A stretch of DNA of 63,455 nt from the IMG/VR virus record IMGVR_UViG_3300024974_000006, positions 1 through 63,455 of that record; one strand, 5' to 3'. Source of the stretch: a virus. The position numbers and the translations under genes are program-made. Numbering within the stretch: the stretch's first letter is position 1; every line of letters begins with the position of its first letter. The notes below the pieces were generated by a model that worked only from the letters and a program-made list of their open reading frames with translations, made no database searches and was not told where the DNA came from. Shown in pieces: positions 50,258-59,370 of this stretch.

Positions 50258-50392
50258 TCATTTCCTATTTTTAAAATTATAAGTTAAAGTTAATAGACAT
50301 ACGGAGTCATAGCCGGTCTGCTCTCGTGTAGACAAACGAAATTGTTCTACTTTAAGCCAAGTAGTAGGCACCTCTTTGTACCAATGGTACAT
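50258..50392 (-). CDS. Possible 44-aa leader peptide before the capsid gene
   Basis: A minus-strand frame from ATG 50392 ends with a TGA at the capsid gene's ribosome site. Product begins MYHWYKEVPTTWLKVEQFRL. No ribosome site was seen in front of it, and its start sits in a palindrome (50377-50391). It could be translated and couple to the capsid gene, or be a chance frame in a structured leader. Confidence 0.3.
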   Translation of the reverse strand: MYHWYKEVPTTWLKVEQFRLSTREQTGYDSVCLLTLTYNFKNRK

Positions 50393-50456
50393 GAGCAAAA
50401 TTAGGTGCAGTAAATTTATAAAGCGGCCTGCACTCCGCTATGAGGCTAGTCGCCTC
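50377..50456 (-). promoter_or_regulatory. Structured leader upstream of the capsid gene
   Basis: The gap 50254-50445 folds into several stems: 50377-50382 with 50386-50391 (perfect 6 bp), AGCGG/CCGCT around 50422-50439 (5 bp, 8-nt loop), and 50442-50446 with 50452-50456 (perfect 5 bp). Such structures could stabilise the capsid mRNA or separate it from the scaffold transcript. No consensus promoter was seen here. Confidence 0.5.
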
Positions 50457-51369
50457 GTAATAGTGCTAATTCTTTAGCAGTAAGTTTGTTAAAATCTCTT
50501 TCTGACATCTTAGAAACATTTACTTTTCCAAGATCAACATCTGTTTTAGTAGTTGATTTAGTTTTAGTTGGTTGAGAGTTGGCGGCTTGAGCAGCTTTCT
50601 TTCTAGCTTCAACTGCCCTCTTACCTCCTAAACCTGTTTTCTTAGGCGGGGTTTCAACTTTAGTAAACATTGGTACTACCTTTCCAACTGCCAATTTCAA
50701 AGCTTCAACCTTTGTCTTACCAGCAGCAACATACCCAGCTAATAAAGTATTAACTGTATCTACTGCTTCTTCATTATACTCATCTGCTTCACTATCTAAG
50801 AACTTATATTGTTCTTCAAATGAAGTAATTAAAGTTTGAAATGAAGTTGTTTCAGTTGATTGATTAATTTTATCAGTTGCTTCTTTAACTGAAGTATCTT
50901 TAATAGATTGAATTAAAGCTTTAAATTCTTTTTGTCTTTCATTATCTATTTGTCTTCGTAAAGCAGATGCTTTAGCAGCTTCACCTTCAATTAGGAGAGT
51001 GGCATAATTTTCTTCAGCTTGATCAAAGTCAAATGCAACTACAGGATCAACTGGTTTTATAGAAGTTGATTGATTTTTATTATTAAGATCAATCAGTTTC
51101 TCTAATTGTTCTTCAAGCCATAAACTTCTTTCTCTAAGCTCATCCGCTTTTCTTTTTTCCCTTTCTAAGCGAGCTTTAGGAACCATTATTTCTTTAGGTT
51201 CTTCCTCATCTTCATCATCCGTATCTTCTTCAATCTCTTCTGATTCAGAGTCGTTAGTATTCTCAGTATCCTCCAATGAGTCTTCGTCAGTTTCTGACTC
51301 TTCAAGCTCCTCATCTTCGTCAAGTTCAAATTCATCACCACGATCTAATGTGTCATTATCTACAGCCAT
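50446..51369 (-). CDS. Putative scaffolding protein (307 aa)
   Basis: Extremely acidic N-terminus (FELDEDEELEESETDEDS and onward to about residue 60), then long charged helices (EREKRKADELRERSLWLEEQ) and a basic C-terminus (KRAVEARKKAAQAANSQ) that would contact the coat. This acid-helix-base layout, and the place directly upstream of the capsid gene, is typical of scaffolds. No protease motif. Confidence 0.82.
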   Translation of the reverse strand: MAVDNDTLDRGDEFELDEDEELEESETDEDSLEDTENTNDSESEEIEEDTDDEDEEEPKEIMVPKARLEREKRKADELRERSLWLEEQLEKLIDLNNKNQSTSIKPVDPVVAFDFDQAEENYATLLIEGEAAKASALRRQIDNERQKEFKALIQSIKDTSVKEATDKINQSTETTSFQTLITSFEEQYKFLDSEADEYNEEAVDTVNTLLAGYVAAGKTKVEALKLAVGKVVPMFTKVETPPKKTGLGGKRAVEARKKAAQAANSQPTKTKSTTKTDVDLGKVNVSKMSERDFNKLTAKELALLRGD

Positions 51370-51416
51370 ATGTTCCTTTTGGGGTTATGTTTAGTACTGA
51401 GTCATTCAGTAAATAA

Positions 51417-51830
51417 TTAAATTGTTTTTCCAGATTGGAAGTCTTTTAAAGTTAATCCATTTGTAAACTGAAGATGAGCAAACTCTTTAAAGCTAACCCA
51501 ATCCCCAGCCCATTCTAATCCTAGTTTCTTACCTATTTCACCACATCTCTTAAATGCATTTAAATCACTCCATTGAGCCTTACCATTAATAATAGGAACA
51601 AAGTCAAAAGCAACTTTATAGTTATGAAATGATTGACCGCCTCTAGCATTAGTAACTTTCTTTCCTGGAGAAGTTCTTCCTTGAGCATATAAAGCATTTT
51701 GAGATTCAATATCTCGATAAGTAGAGGTGATGATTACATCTATACCTTCTTTATTACAATTAAGTATAAATGCTCTACACATACCTTCTACTTTAGGATG
51801 AAGGTCTTCTAATTTTCTAGAGTTAATCAT
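51417..51830 (-). CDS. M15-family L-alanyl-D-glutamate-type endopeptidase (endolysin)
   Basis: It is 137 residues. Zinc-binding residues: SFHNYKVAFD (His69, Asp76) and EFAHLQ (His119, with Glu116 as likely acid/base). STYRDIESQNALYAQGRT is also typical of VanY/T5-lysin-like peptidases. It would cleave the peptide stem of peptidoglycan at lysis. Located between portal and scaffold genes, not in the holin cluster. A second hydrolase is encoded at 23973. Confidence 0.9.
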   Translation of the reverse strand: MINSRKLEDLHPKVEGMCRAFILNCNKEGIDVIITSTYRDIESQNALYAQGRTSPGKKVTNARGGQSFHNYKVAFDFVPIINGKAQWSDLNAFKRCGEIGKKLGLEWAGDWVSFKEFAHLQFTNGLTLKDFQSGKTI

Positions 51831-51832
51831 TA

Positions 51833-53839
51833 TTACATCATTCCTAATTGTTGATGAGTCATTTCAGGTAACTCAGGTTCTTGCTCTTGCTCAGAGGTTT
51901 CTTTACCAATAGACGCCATTAAAGCATCCATAATAGGAGCTAGTGTTGGCTTATCAGCTATTAACATAGCGACATCTGCTACAGTCTTAAGAGTATCTGC
52001 TTCCTTATCTTTTGCTTTAGCTTCTAACTCTTCAATAGTCTTCTGCATACTTTCCATTTGCAGTTCCATTTGCTTTTGTATTTGCTTTTGTTGCTCTTCA
52101 TCTGGACCACCTTCCATCTTTTTAGCGATCTCATTTTTACGAGAAAGAGTACTCATTTTAACCATTTCATCATCAGGTATTTGAACACCAAATTTACGAA
52201 GTTCAATTGCCTGAGCAAATTGAGCATTTTGAAAAGTTATTTGAGTAGGTACATCAGCTATAACTACATCATATTTACCGACAGTTACATCATTAATTAA
52301 CCTAGATGAATCTGGTTGTTCTTGATTAATTGTAATTGGAGTATTAACAGACTTACCTTTATCATCAGGGCCAACTATAATGAAAGTACGTTCTTGAGTG
52401 TAAAAAGCTTGTATTAGTTTAAGAACCCTTTCAGCAATCATATTACGAGTTCTAAATAGATTATCTATAGGGGCAGCTAATTGGACTGCTGCTTGATGAA
52501 CTCTTGATTGGATTGCAGTTCCACTTACTTCTGGCCCTTTACCACCTTGGAATGTTTCAGATACACCAGAGATTAATCTGATTAAATCTACTCCAGAAGT
52601 TACTAAATCCTTTAGACCAGTTGGAACCTGATTTGGTTCAATTTTTTCTGGTTTTTGTCTACCAGATTTATATTCTAATACTAATCCAGTTTGAGAACCT
52701 ACATCCTCCAGATCCTCAACTTCCATATTAACAAGAGAGTTTTCTTCAATAATCCATCCAGAATTAGCTGTAGTATTAACTACATGTAAAATCTGAGAGT
52801 AGACTTTATTAAGCATCTCTTGAGTTTTTACTAAATTATCAACTAGACCTACTGTTACCCCTCGTCTGAAATAAGGGAAATAAGGGACTATAGTAAAATG
52901 ATCATAAGGGCTCCAAGCATCATGAAGAATAGTATCTCTAGTAGATACTGTCCATCTAATCCTCTTAGTTACTCGCTTAATTGTTTCCCAGCCTTTCTCT
53001 TTAGCAATTCTCTTCTTTTCAGACGCTTTTATATCGTCAGGTACAGGATATAAATCACCTGTATTAACATCGAAATAAAACTCTCTGTTCTGCAATTTCC
53101 AATATTGTCTATTAATTATTCTAGCATGTTCTACCCCAACTTCATCTTGATAAAAGGCAGAATAATTCTCTATAGTACCAAACTTATTTCTAGGCTGTTC
53201 TAAATTGTCTGTTCCAAAATCAGGATCATTAGAAATAGATGAAACTACTTGTCTCCACTTATTTAATCCATAAGTCTCTTTAATATCATCAAAGGACATC
53301 CATGAAGTAACTAGAACATCAGCCCAATCATCTGGATCGTAAGATTTAGCATCTGGATCTGGTATAACATCTAATGGATCTAATGATTCAATTTCAATAT
53401 CCCCATAGATATTTTCATTGAAATTCATCTTTATCTCAAAGTACCCTCTTTGTTGGATTAATCCATCAGAGAATACTTGGCTCTCCTTCCACGGATATTT
53501 ATTAGTATCCGTTAGGTACATACTTAGTTTAGAGAGTATGTCAGAAATATCCTGATCATCTACTTCTCTAGGTTTATAAGCAATATCCATACGAGATTGA
53601 GTTTGATACCCAATAACAGTATTTACAGTAGAAAATATTATATTCTCTTCTAAGTAAGGCCTTCCAATATCATCTAAGGTTTTCTTATCCTCATCAGACC
53701 ACTGTCTACCCCCACCTAAATAAAAATTCTCACATAATTTAGCTTGTTTCTGGTAGTCTCCATGACCACGAGTGATGGCAGTTTGATAGCGAGACCATTG
53801 CTTTTTAGCTAAATCATAATCCTTTAGTATATTCGCCAT
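51833..53839 (-). CDS. Portal protein (P22-type)
   Basis: It is 668 residues. Opening MANILKDYDLAKKQWSRYQT; then FYLGGGRQW, NTVIGYQTQSRMDIAYKP, DPLDVIPDPDAKSYDPDD and SGVSETFQGGKGPEVSGTAI, the pattern of P22-like portals. The C-terminal part is a long helix (barrel, about 580-640) rich in Gln/Glu. It forms the dodecameric ring through which DNA enters. Directly downstream of the large terminase gene. Confidence 0.92.
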   Translation of the reverse strand: MANILKDYDLAKKQWSRYQTAITRGHGDYQKQAKLCENFYLGGGRQWSDEDKKTLDDIGRPYLEENIIFSTVNTVIGYQTQSRMDIAYKPREVDDQDISDILSKLSMYLTDTNKYPWKESQVFSDGLIQQRGYFEIKMNFNENIYGDIEIESLDPLDVIPDPDAKSYDPDDWADVLVTSWMSFDDIKETYGLNKWRQVVSSISNDPDFGTDNLEQPRNKFGTIENYSAFYQDEVGVEHARIINRQYWKLQNREFYFDVNTGDLYPVPDDIKASEKKRIAKEKGWETIKRVTKRIRWTVSTRDTILHDAWSPYDHFTIVPYFPYFRRGVTVGLVDNLVKTQEMLNKVYSQILHVVNTTANSGWIIEENSLVNMEVEDLEDVGSQTGLVLEYKSGRQKPEKIEPNQVPTGLKDLVTSGVDLIRLISGVSETFQGGKGPEVSGTAIQSRVHQAAVQLAAPIDNLFRTRNMIAERVLKLIQAFYTQERTFIIVGPDDKGKSVNTPITINQEQPDSSRLINDVTVGKYDVVIADVPTQITFQNAQFAQAIELRKFGVQIPDDEMVKMSTLSRKNEIAKKMEGGPDEEQQKQIQKQMELQMESMQKTIEELEAKAKDKEADTLKTVADVAMLIADKPTLAPIMDALMASIGKETSEQEQEPELPEMTHQQLGMM

Positions 53840-53842
53840 TTG

Positions 53843-55180
53843 TTAAGCGACCCTCCAATTCTTCGTGGAAATAACTCTTTGATTGGCTTTCATCATCTCA
53901 GACCTAAATGATCTAGATTTAGGAAGGGTTAAACCTACAGCCATATATCTAAAAGCGTCAGCGGGATCAGATGCCCAGTCATGTACTGGGGTGTTTTTAT
54001 AAACTTGATTCTTCTCATCCCATTCTTTTCTATAATTCTTTAAACCATCTAAGCCGATATTACACCTAACCTTATCAAAATTACAGAGAGGAAGAATGGC
54101 TCTAACAGCATTAATACCTTCTTCTTTAGATAATTTAGGAACTATGTTTAATCTAGTACCTTTGAATAACTCCTCTGCCATTTCAAATCTAGTTCTACCT
54201 GTTCCAAATTCAATATTAATCATGTCATGTGGAAAGTTTATAGATTTGTAAACATAGTTTTTATTCTGTAAAACTTTAGCGTAATGCTCTAGTCCTTTAT
54301 TTAGAGAAGTATAATAATCAATTACATTAATCTCTTTACCTAAAGTTTGAGTAAACCATATTGAGGTAGAATCTCCTACTCCTATATCCCACCAAGTTTC
54401 TACTGGGGCTGAAGGATTATGTGGTACTCTACCAACTCGCTTCTCTTTTTCTAATTCTTCTAGCATAGCTAAGTAGTAGAACCCAGAAGCATTTGAAGTC
54501 CATGAATTATAAAACTCTTGTTGGATCATCTCTTCAGACATTCCAGAAGCTCTTTCTTCATCGATCACTTCATCAGATATATATCTATTTCCATTCTCAT
54601 CTAATGTTTGTAGAACGTTATAGTTCTGAACAAACCAACTAGGGTTTCTCATAGCTAGGTTATACATATCATAAAAATGATTTTTTCCATTTACTGAACT
54701 ATTAAATATAGCCCATCCATTATTCTCAGCTAAAATTGGTCTTACAATATTCCAAGCTTTTGGATTTTGGAAAGCATATTCAGAGAATACACAACCTACT
54801 GGGTTACTGCCTCTAATCTTATTAAACTTATCAGTCCCCATGATTTGTATAATTGAGCCATTAGTCAATTGTACTTTCATATCTGTAGAATTCTTAGATT
54901 GTATTAGTGGTTCAGGGATATGATCTAAGAATTTGAAGCCTGAGCCATCAATACCATCCCAAATAACTCTTCGTCCTTGAGCGTATTCAGGAAAGAAGTA
55001 ATAGTAGACACCTCGTCTCTTTAATGCTTCTTTAATAACAACATTGAACATAGTCTTATCCTTACCAGCGCGTCTATGATATACACAGATAGCCCTTCTA
55101 TAACCAGAATCTAATGCAGCTAATAACTCTTTCTGATAGACTCTTGGTTCAAATTGGTAAGGAATAGTTATAATGCTCAT
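53843..55180 (-). CDS. Terminase large subunit
   Basis: I chose the ATG at 55180 (product begins MSIITIPYQFEPRVYQ); an ATG at 55195 would add five residues. It is 445 residues. Walker A is HRRAGKDKT (35-43); Walker B is VGCVFSEYAF. Nuclease acids lie in WWDIGVGDST and HDWASDPADAFRY. It pumps and cuts DNA into the head. It overlaps the lipoprotein gene by 4 bases (ATGA). The small subunit candidate is 4 kb upstream at 59371. Confidence 0.93.
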   Translation of the reverse strand: MSIITIPYQFEPRVYQKELLAALDSGYRRAICVYHRRAGKDKTMFNVVIKEALKRRGVYYYFFPEYAQGRRVIWDGIDGSGFKFLDHIPEPLIQSKNSTDMKVQLTNGSIIQIMGTDKFNKIRGSNPVGCVFSEYAFQNPKAWNIVRPILAENNGWAIFNSSVNGKNHFYDMYNLAMRNPSWFVQNYNVLQTLDENGNRYISDEVIDEERASGMSEEMIQQEFYNSWTSNASGFYYLAMLEELEKEKRVGRVPHNPSAPVETWWDIGVGDSTSIWFTQTLGKEINVIDYYTSLNKGLEHYAKVLQNKNYVYKSINFPHDMINIEFGTGRTRFEMAEELFKGTRLNIVPKLSKEEGINAVRAILPLCNFDKVRCNIGLDGLKNYRKEWDEKNQVYKNTPVHDWASDPADAFRYMAVGLTLPKSRSFRSEMMKANQRVISTKNWRVA

Positions 55181-55365
55181 TTTATCTCTGTACACTCAAT
55201 GTAGAATAGAATATATCCATATGGATTTTGTTGAGTAATAACCTCTTCAGTTACTACTCTGGCTTTTTGTTTACAATCCAATTTTAGTTGTTGTTGCTGC
55301 TGTGAAGTAAGTAAAGAGCACGCTACCAAGAGTGGCAAGCCCAAAATTAATAGCATTAAGCGCAT
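55177..55365 (-). CDS. Small lipoprotein, possible outer-membrane spanin
   Basis: From ATG 55365 the product is 62 residues: MRLMLLILGLPLLVACS, a signal with lipobox (LVAC), then a Gln-rich, Tyr-containing tail with two more Cys. An ATG at 55356 is an alternative start; neither has a clear ribosome site. Its first about 32 codons lie inside the holin gene in another frame. A lipoprotein nested in a lysis gene recalls Rz1, but no partner Rz was identified and it is not proline-rich. Confidence 0.65.
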   Translation of the reverse strand: MRLMLLILGLPLLVACSLLTSQQQQQLKLDCKQKARVVTEEVITQQNPYGYILFYIECTEIK

Positions 55366-55525
55366 CTTGAGGAACATCAATTCCAGTAAAATTAAAAATA
55401 GCTGAAGTAATAATACCAAACGGTACCATTAGTAAACTACGGTTCTTCCATTTTGCTGGATCTTGTAAACTTTCACCAGCTTTAACTGCATTAGCAGCAG
55501 TAATTAGTTTTTGTAATAAAGTCAT
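55271..55525 (-). CDS. Putative holin (84 aa)
   Basis: Begins MTLLQKLITAANAVKAGESL, then WKNRSLLMVPFGIITSAIFN, with membrane segments at about 31-46 and 61-76, and a DVPQDALNAI linker typical of a phage small holin-like family (GESLQDPAKWKNR). It would permeabilise the inner membrane to release the endolysin at 51417. The gene end overlaps the lipoprotein gene. Confidence 0.72.
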   Translation of the reverse strand: MTLLQKLITAANAVKAGESLQDPAKWKNRSLLMVPFGIITSAIFNFTGIDVPQDALNAINFGLATLGSVLFTYFTAATTTKIGL

Positions 55526-55540
55526 AATTATATTTAATTA

Positions 55541-55777
55541 TTATAATTTAAAGAACCCTTTACTTTGAAGATAAAGAGCGGCTCCAAGAACCAATGCACC
55601 TAAGAATTGAAAAGATCTATTTATAAAAGTCTTCCCTACTTGCTGATACATCTTAGATTCCATTTTAATAACTGCTTTCTCAGCAGCTCTTTCTGCTATC
55701 TCTTCAATCACTTCTTCTGTTATCATTGGATGTCGTCTTCGTTCTACAAATATATCGTTTATTTCTGAAGTATTCAT
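55541..55777 (-). CDS. Membrane protein of the lysis cluster (78 aa)
   Basis: Begins MNTSEINDIFVERRRHPMIT. A charged helix (VIEEIAERAAEKAVIKMESK) precedes a single C-terminal membrane segment (about 58-73). Two-gene tandem with the holin. Could be an antiholin or a tail-anchored regulator; not recognised. Confidence 0.65.
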   Translation of the reverse strand: MNTSEINDIFVERRRHPMITEEVIEEIAERAAEKAVIKMESKMYQQVGKTFINRSFQFLGALVLGAALYLQSKGFFKL

Positions 55778-55778
55778 A

Positions 55779-56306
55779 CTATAAATCCGCTATAGTTATA
55801 ATTAAACTTTTATCAAATTCTTCAGTTATGCCAGAAGCCCTAGTTACAGTAATATGATTAGTCAAAGTAAGTGTAGTAGTACCAGTAGGAACTATCATAG
55901 CCGTTACTTTACATCTAGTAATCCTGTTATCTATAATATCAGCGATATTTGCAAGTGTTACCCAACTAGGTCCAGTCCAAGTTGATGTAGTAATAACATC
56001 TCCTGCCATTAAACGAACATTAGCAGGCTTACATTTCCATTTCACATCTCCATCATCTGTAGTACCACCTTCTACAGTACCCCATGTAGGCTCTGTTAAA
56101 CTAGAGATACCCCCACTCACACATTCATAAATACATCCATTAGGAGTAGAAGGTATAACAATAGAAATTCCTTTTATATACTCTTGAGATGATAACCTAA
56201 CAGGAGGTCGGTACATTATATAGTAGTATTTCTTAGAATCAGGGTCATGTAAATCCGTCTCAGGCCATATAACTTGACCTGAATCATCAGAGTATAATAT
56301 AGTCAT
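55779..56306 (-). CDS. Putative virion protein (175 aa)
   Basis: Begins MTILYSDDSGQVIWPETDLH. The segment CVSGGISSLTEPTWGT, then DGDVKWKC, resembles a block in the tail fibre at 40849 (CTNSGTTHATTEPTWVT, then NGVTWVY). This short beta module is common in phage tail proteins and may be carbohydrate-binding. Otherwise beta-rich with no known domain. Confidence 0.7.
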   Translation of the reverse strand: MTILYSDDSGQVIWPETDLHDPDSKKYYYIMYRPPVRLSSQEYIKGISIVIPSTPNGCIYECVSGGISSLTEPTWGTVEGGTTDDGDVKWKCKPANVRLMAGDVITTSTWTGPSWVTLANIADIIDNRITRCKVTAMIVPTGTTTLTLTNHITVTRASGITEEFDKSLIITIADL

Positions 56307-56307
56307 A

Positions 56308-56715
56308 TTAGGTTATAGTAAATAATCCGTTAACATTATCGAAATCTAATGTAAATGTCTCAGCAGAGGCCATAGTAATAGATGAACCATAGTCTGACCA
56401 ACCAATCAATTCTTTGTTAGTAGCAGTATCATTATAAATTACCGCATATCTAAATGGACCAACAGAACCGGAAGCAGTTAATACTAAATCAGCCAGGACT
56501 AACTTATAAACACCAGATGTCTGAGTTGAGGAAGTAGTTGTTATATTACGAGTAGATAAGTTTGTATAACTTATTTCAGTTATATCAGCTAATACAGCAT
56601 TTGTAGCTACTGGAGCTGAATTAGTTAAAGCTACTTTTAACTGATCAGAAGCTAGATTATGTACTTTTTCAGCTGCTGCTTTAGCAAAGGTATTAAATTT
56701 ATTTAAAGTTGCCAT
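56308..56715 (-). CDS. Putative virion protein (135 aa)
   Basis: Begins MATLNKFNTFAKAAAEKVHN; LKVALTNSAPVATNAVLAD and GPFRYAVIYNDTATNKELIG are a pattern seen in small phage structural proteins. All-beta. AAGGAAAC precedes the ATG. Likely a tail or head decoration component. Confidence 0.72.
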   Translation of the reverse strand: MATLNKFNTFAKAAAEKVHNLASDQLKVALTNSAPVATNAVLADITEISYTNLSTRNITTTSSTQTSGVYKLVLADLVLTASGSVGPFRYAVIYNDTATNKELIGWSDYGSSITMASAETFTLDFDNVNGLFTIT

Positions 56716-56724
56716 TAGTTTCCT

Positions 56725-57780
56725 TTAAGGAGAGATTATATCCGTTACAGTATTGCAAGTAGATATAGATAGTATTTTGTTATCTTCTACTGTATTAAGT
56801 AATATCGGTAAAGATGTTATTGTAAAAATTGGAATATTAGGATAATCTAAGACTATTATATCAGTTGGTATCTTATAAGAGTATAATAATTTTATTTTAT
56901 TATTATTTATACTAAGAGTAGCTACATCTTGAATATAAAATGGTCTAGTAAAAGCTATACCTATGGATACAGGATCAATAATATAATTATTAAAGTCTAT
57001 TATAAATAATCTGTTATAAACATTAGCAATATCAGTAGGACTTACTGCATAATTAACAGTATCTAATACTATCGCCCTACCTAATATATAATTAGGTTCT
57101 ACTGTAGTTATATCATAGAGACTAGTAGTTATACTAATTTTATTATATTTGACTAAATCTATATTAGATGTAACTATAGACATGCTATCAGTTATTATGG
57201 GCAACTGAAAGGTCCTAGAAAATATAATTTCATTAGTAGTTATATCTATAGGAGTAGACATAACATAACTATCTCTTCCTAATGGAAAAATCATTCCATT
57301 AGTGTTTATAGAATGAGCAGAATAATCTATAGTTAATGTTCTATTATAATACTCATTTAGAGTATTAGTACTAATTAAGTAGTTTTGAGTAGAGATACTC
57401 AAAAAATTATTATATAATAAAAATAAATCAGATGGAACTACGCTAAATAGTCCAGTGTTAATTAAGAGAACCTTATCTATAAGGTAAGATATACTATTAG
57501 TTGAAATAATATAACTACCAGCTGTTATAGAAACCTCTCTATCAAATAATAAATTTAAATTATTTGGAGTAATTACAAATGAATTAGTAGTTGTACTTAT
57601 TAATCGATTAAATAATAAATTTAATGAACTATTAGAGATTGAATAACTTTGATTACTAATAGTTAATGTGTAACTATTAGTATCTCCAAAATTAAGTGCA
57701 ACAGCATTGCTAGATGGAGCGGTATAACTAGTATTAAAATTTAATACTACTGCATTATAATTTGGAGGAGTGTATGACAT
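56725..57780 (-). CDS. Repeat-built structural protein (351 aa)
   Basis: Begins MSYTPPNYNAVVLNFNTSYT. From about residue 35 to the end it consists of about 30-residue repeats: a Tyr/Phe-x-Ile strand, then LLFDR- or LLYN-type, then a second strand (SYIISTNSISYLIDK, NYLISTNTLNEYYNR). This degenerate repeat occurs in many phage structural proteins. Extremely AT-rich, Asn/Ile/Ser-rich. Fibre shaft or tail spike accessory is likely. Confidence 0.7.
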   Translation of the reverse strand: MSYTPPNYNAVVLNFNTSYTAPSSNAVALNFGDTNSYTLTISNQSYSISNSSLNLLFNRLISTTTNSFVITPNNLNLLFDREVSITAGSYIISTNSISYLIDKVLLINTGLFSVVPSDLFLLYNNFLSISTQNYLISTNTLNEYYNRTLTIDYSAHSINTNGMIFPLGRDSYVMSTPIDITTNEIIFSRTFQLPIITDSMSIVTSNIDLVKYNKISITTSLYDITTVEPNYILGRAIVLDTVNYAVSPTDIANVYNRLFIIDFNNYIIDPVSIGIAFTRPFYIQDVATLSINNNKIKLLYSYKIPTDIIVLDYPNIPIFTITSLPILLNTVEDNKILSISTCNTVTDIISP

Positions 57781-57783
57781 AGA

Positions 57784-58131
57784 TTATCCTGGAACTATCT
57801 TATCAAAGATAACAGCATTATAACTAGGTCCACCATCTTTTTCTACGGCTAAAACATAATATTTATTATTTTTATCTAGGCCAGAAAAAGAGAAAGTACC
57901 ATTAGCTGCGGAGATGGTTGATTGTAATAGAATACCAGATCTTATCTCATAGATATTAACAACCCTGTTCTGAACTGGTACTGTGAGTTCAGTTACAGTA
58001 CCACTTATTACTCCATTACCAGATGAGTATCCAGACTTAACATCCTCTAGTTTAGTGACTATCTTACCTGTCCAAGTAGATTGAGATGGGATAAAAGAAG
58101 TGGTACTAGGATCATTAATATAATCTGTCAT
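57784..58131 (-). CDS. Ig-like / carboxypeptidase-regulatory-like virion domain (115 aa)
   Basis: Begins MTDYINDPSTTSFIPSQSTW. GTVTELTVPVQNRVVNIYEI, then LLQSTISAANGTFSFSGLDK, looks like a transthyretin-like beta-sandwich seen in phage surface proteins. Probably a small adhesion or decoration unit of the tail. Confidence 0.68.
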   Translation of the reverse strand: MTDYINDPSTTSFIPSQSTWTGKIVTKLEDVKSGYSSGNGVISGTVTELTVPVQNRVVNIYEIRSGILLQSTISAANGTFSFSGLDKNNKYYVLAVEKDGGPSYNAVIFDKIVPG

Positions 58132-58132
58132 C

Positions 58133-59362
58133 CTATCTCCATGGACCTGTCATATCTACATGAACACTTCCTGTTAATTCAGCTGTCACTGTCGCTGATC
58201 CTATATTAATAGAATAAAACCTTCTACCTGTAGTAAGTGGAGAAGTAGAAACATAAGTATTAGTATGAGGTATACTTCTATATTGGAGAGGTACATATAC
58301 TCCAGGAACCCATCCTCTAATTCCTACAGATAAAGGGGCAGCACCTCCAGTAACCTGTAAAACGCCTATACGAGTAGCGTAATAACCTCCATTAGCATTA
58401 TTAGGTGTGCTCATAACATAAGAAGCGGTTGTATAATAAGAGCCAACTATTGTTTTAACTGAAGTACTCGCTCCCTTTAAAGAGTATGGGTCCCACTGAT
58501 AAACACCTGCATTCTTAGTCACTCCAGAGCCATCCCTAGATAATCTCCCAGAAATAGAGAAGTCAGTAGTGGTATTAGAGATATATGTTGGTAGGTTGAT
58601 AGCACATATTGAAAAACAAACACCTGGACTAGCAGGGGTGGCTGTTGAGTTATGTGCAATACTCATAGCTCCATAGAGATCCCCTGTAACTTCAGACGTA
58701 ACATCCCCTGCTACATAATAAGCATAATTATTAGCATTGGAGGCGTGGAAAGCAGCAAAGAATAAAATAACTCTATCATCAGTGAAGAGTATCCATGGAC
58801 GAGCAGTGGCATCAGCAGTAGACGATTTATGCCAATAGTTGGTAGTAGTTGCATCAATTCCAGTATCTACATCTGTCATACTCTCATAGACAGCATGAGA
58901 AGCGTAGGTAGTTGTAGAGTCTTCAAATCTATGATAAAACCTGCTTCCTCCTGAAGTATCCCCAGTACGATATACTGCTTTATTAGTACCACTATAAGTC
59001 CTAGCCCAAATATCATTAGGCATTACCTTAGCAGTTATAGTACCAGTAGCTGGAGTGGCTGGAGTACCTGTAACAGTGAAATCAAAGGTATTAGCTGTTA
59101 CATTAAAGATTGGGGTATTAATATTATACTCTGTTTGATCTGCCCCACTGATCCTTAGAGCTTGAAAGGCATCAGAAGTAAATCCATGAGCAGTGCATGT
59201 TGCAGTAGCTGTAGATCCAGAACGAGTAATGGTGATTGTTTTAGAGTTGTATCCATCTATTAAACAAGCTTTAATTACAGCTTCCAATGCTCCAGCAGAA
59301 CCAGAGAGAACTGGTGCTCCTGTATCAGTACTTCTATATATTTTTACAGCATTAACAGCCAT
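58133..59362 (-). CDS. Putative virion protein (409 aa)
   Basis: Begins MAVNAVKIYRSTDTGAPVLS, the opening of a common phage structural protein: GSAGALEAVIKACLIDGY. The rest is beta-rich, with an inserted segment (ATATCTAHGFTSD) and FYHRFEDSTTTYASHAVYES, which suggests a lectin-like fold. Likely a head- or tail-surface protein. Codons are somewhat GC-richer than average for the window. Confidence 0.72.
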   Translation of the reverse strand: MAVNAVKIYRSTDTGAPVLSGSAGALEAVIKACLIDGYNSKTITITRSGSTATATCTAHGFTSDAFQALRISGADQTEYNINTPIFNVTANTFDFTVTGTPATPATGTITAKVMPNDIWARTYSGTNKAVYRTGDTSGGSRFYHRFEDSTTTYASHAVYESMTDVDTGIDATTTNYWHKSSTADATARPWILFTDDRVILFFAAFHASNANNYAYYVAGDVTSEVTGDLYGAMSIAHNSTATPASPGVCFSICAINLPTYISNTTTDFSISGRLSRDGSGVTKNAGVYQWDPYSLKGASTSVKTIVGSYYTTASYVMSTPNNANGGYYATRIGVLQVTGGAAPLSVGIRGWVPGVYVPLQYRSIPHTNTYVSTSPLTTGRRFYSINIGSATVTAELTGSVHVDMTGPWR

Positions 59363-59370
59363 GTTTACCT

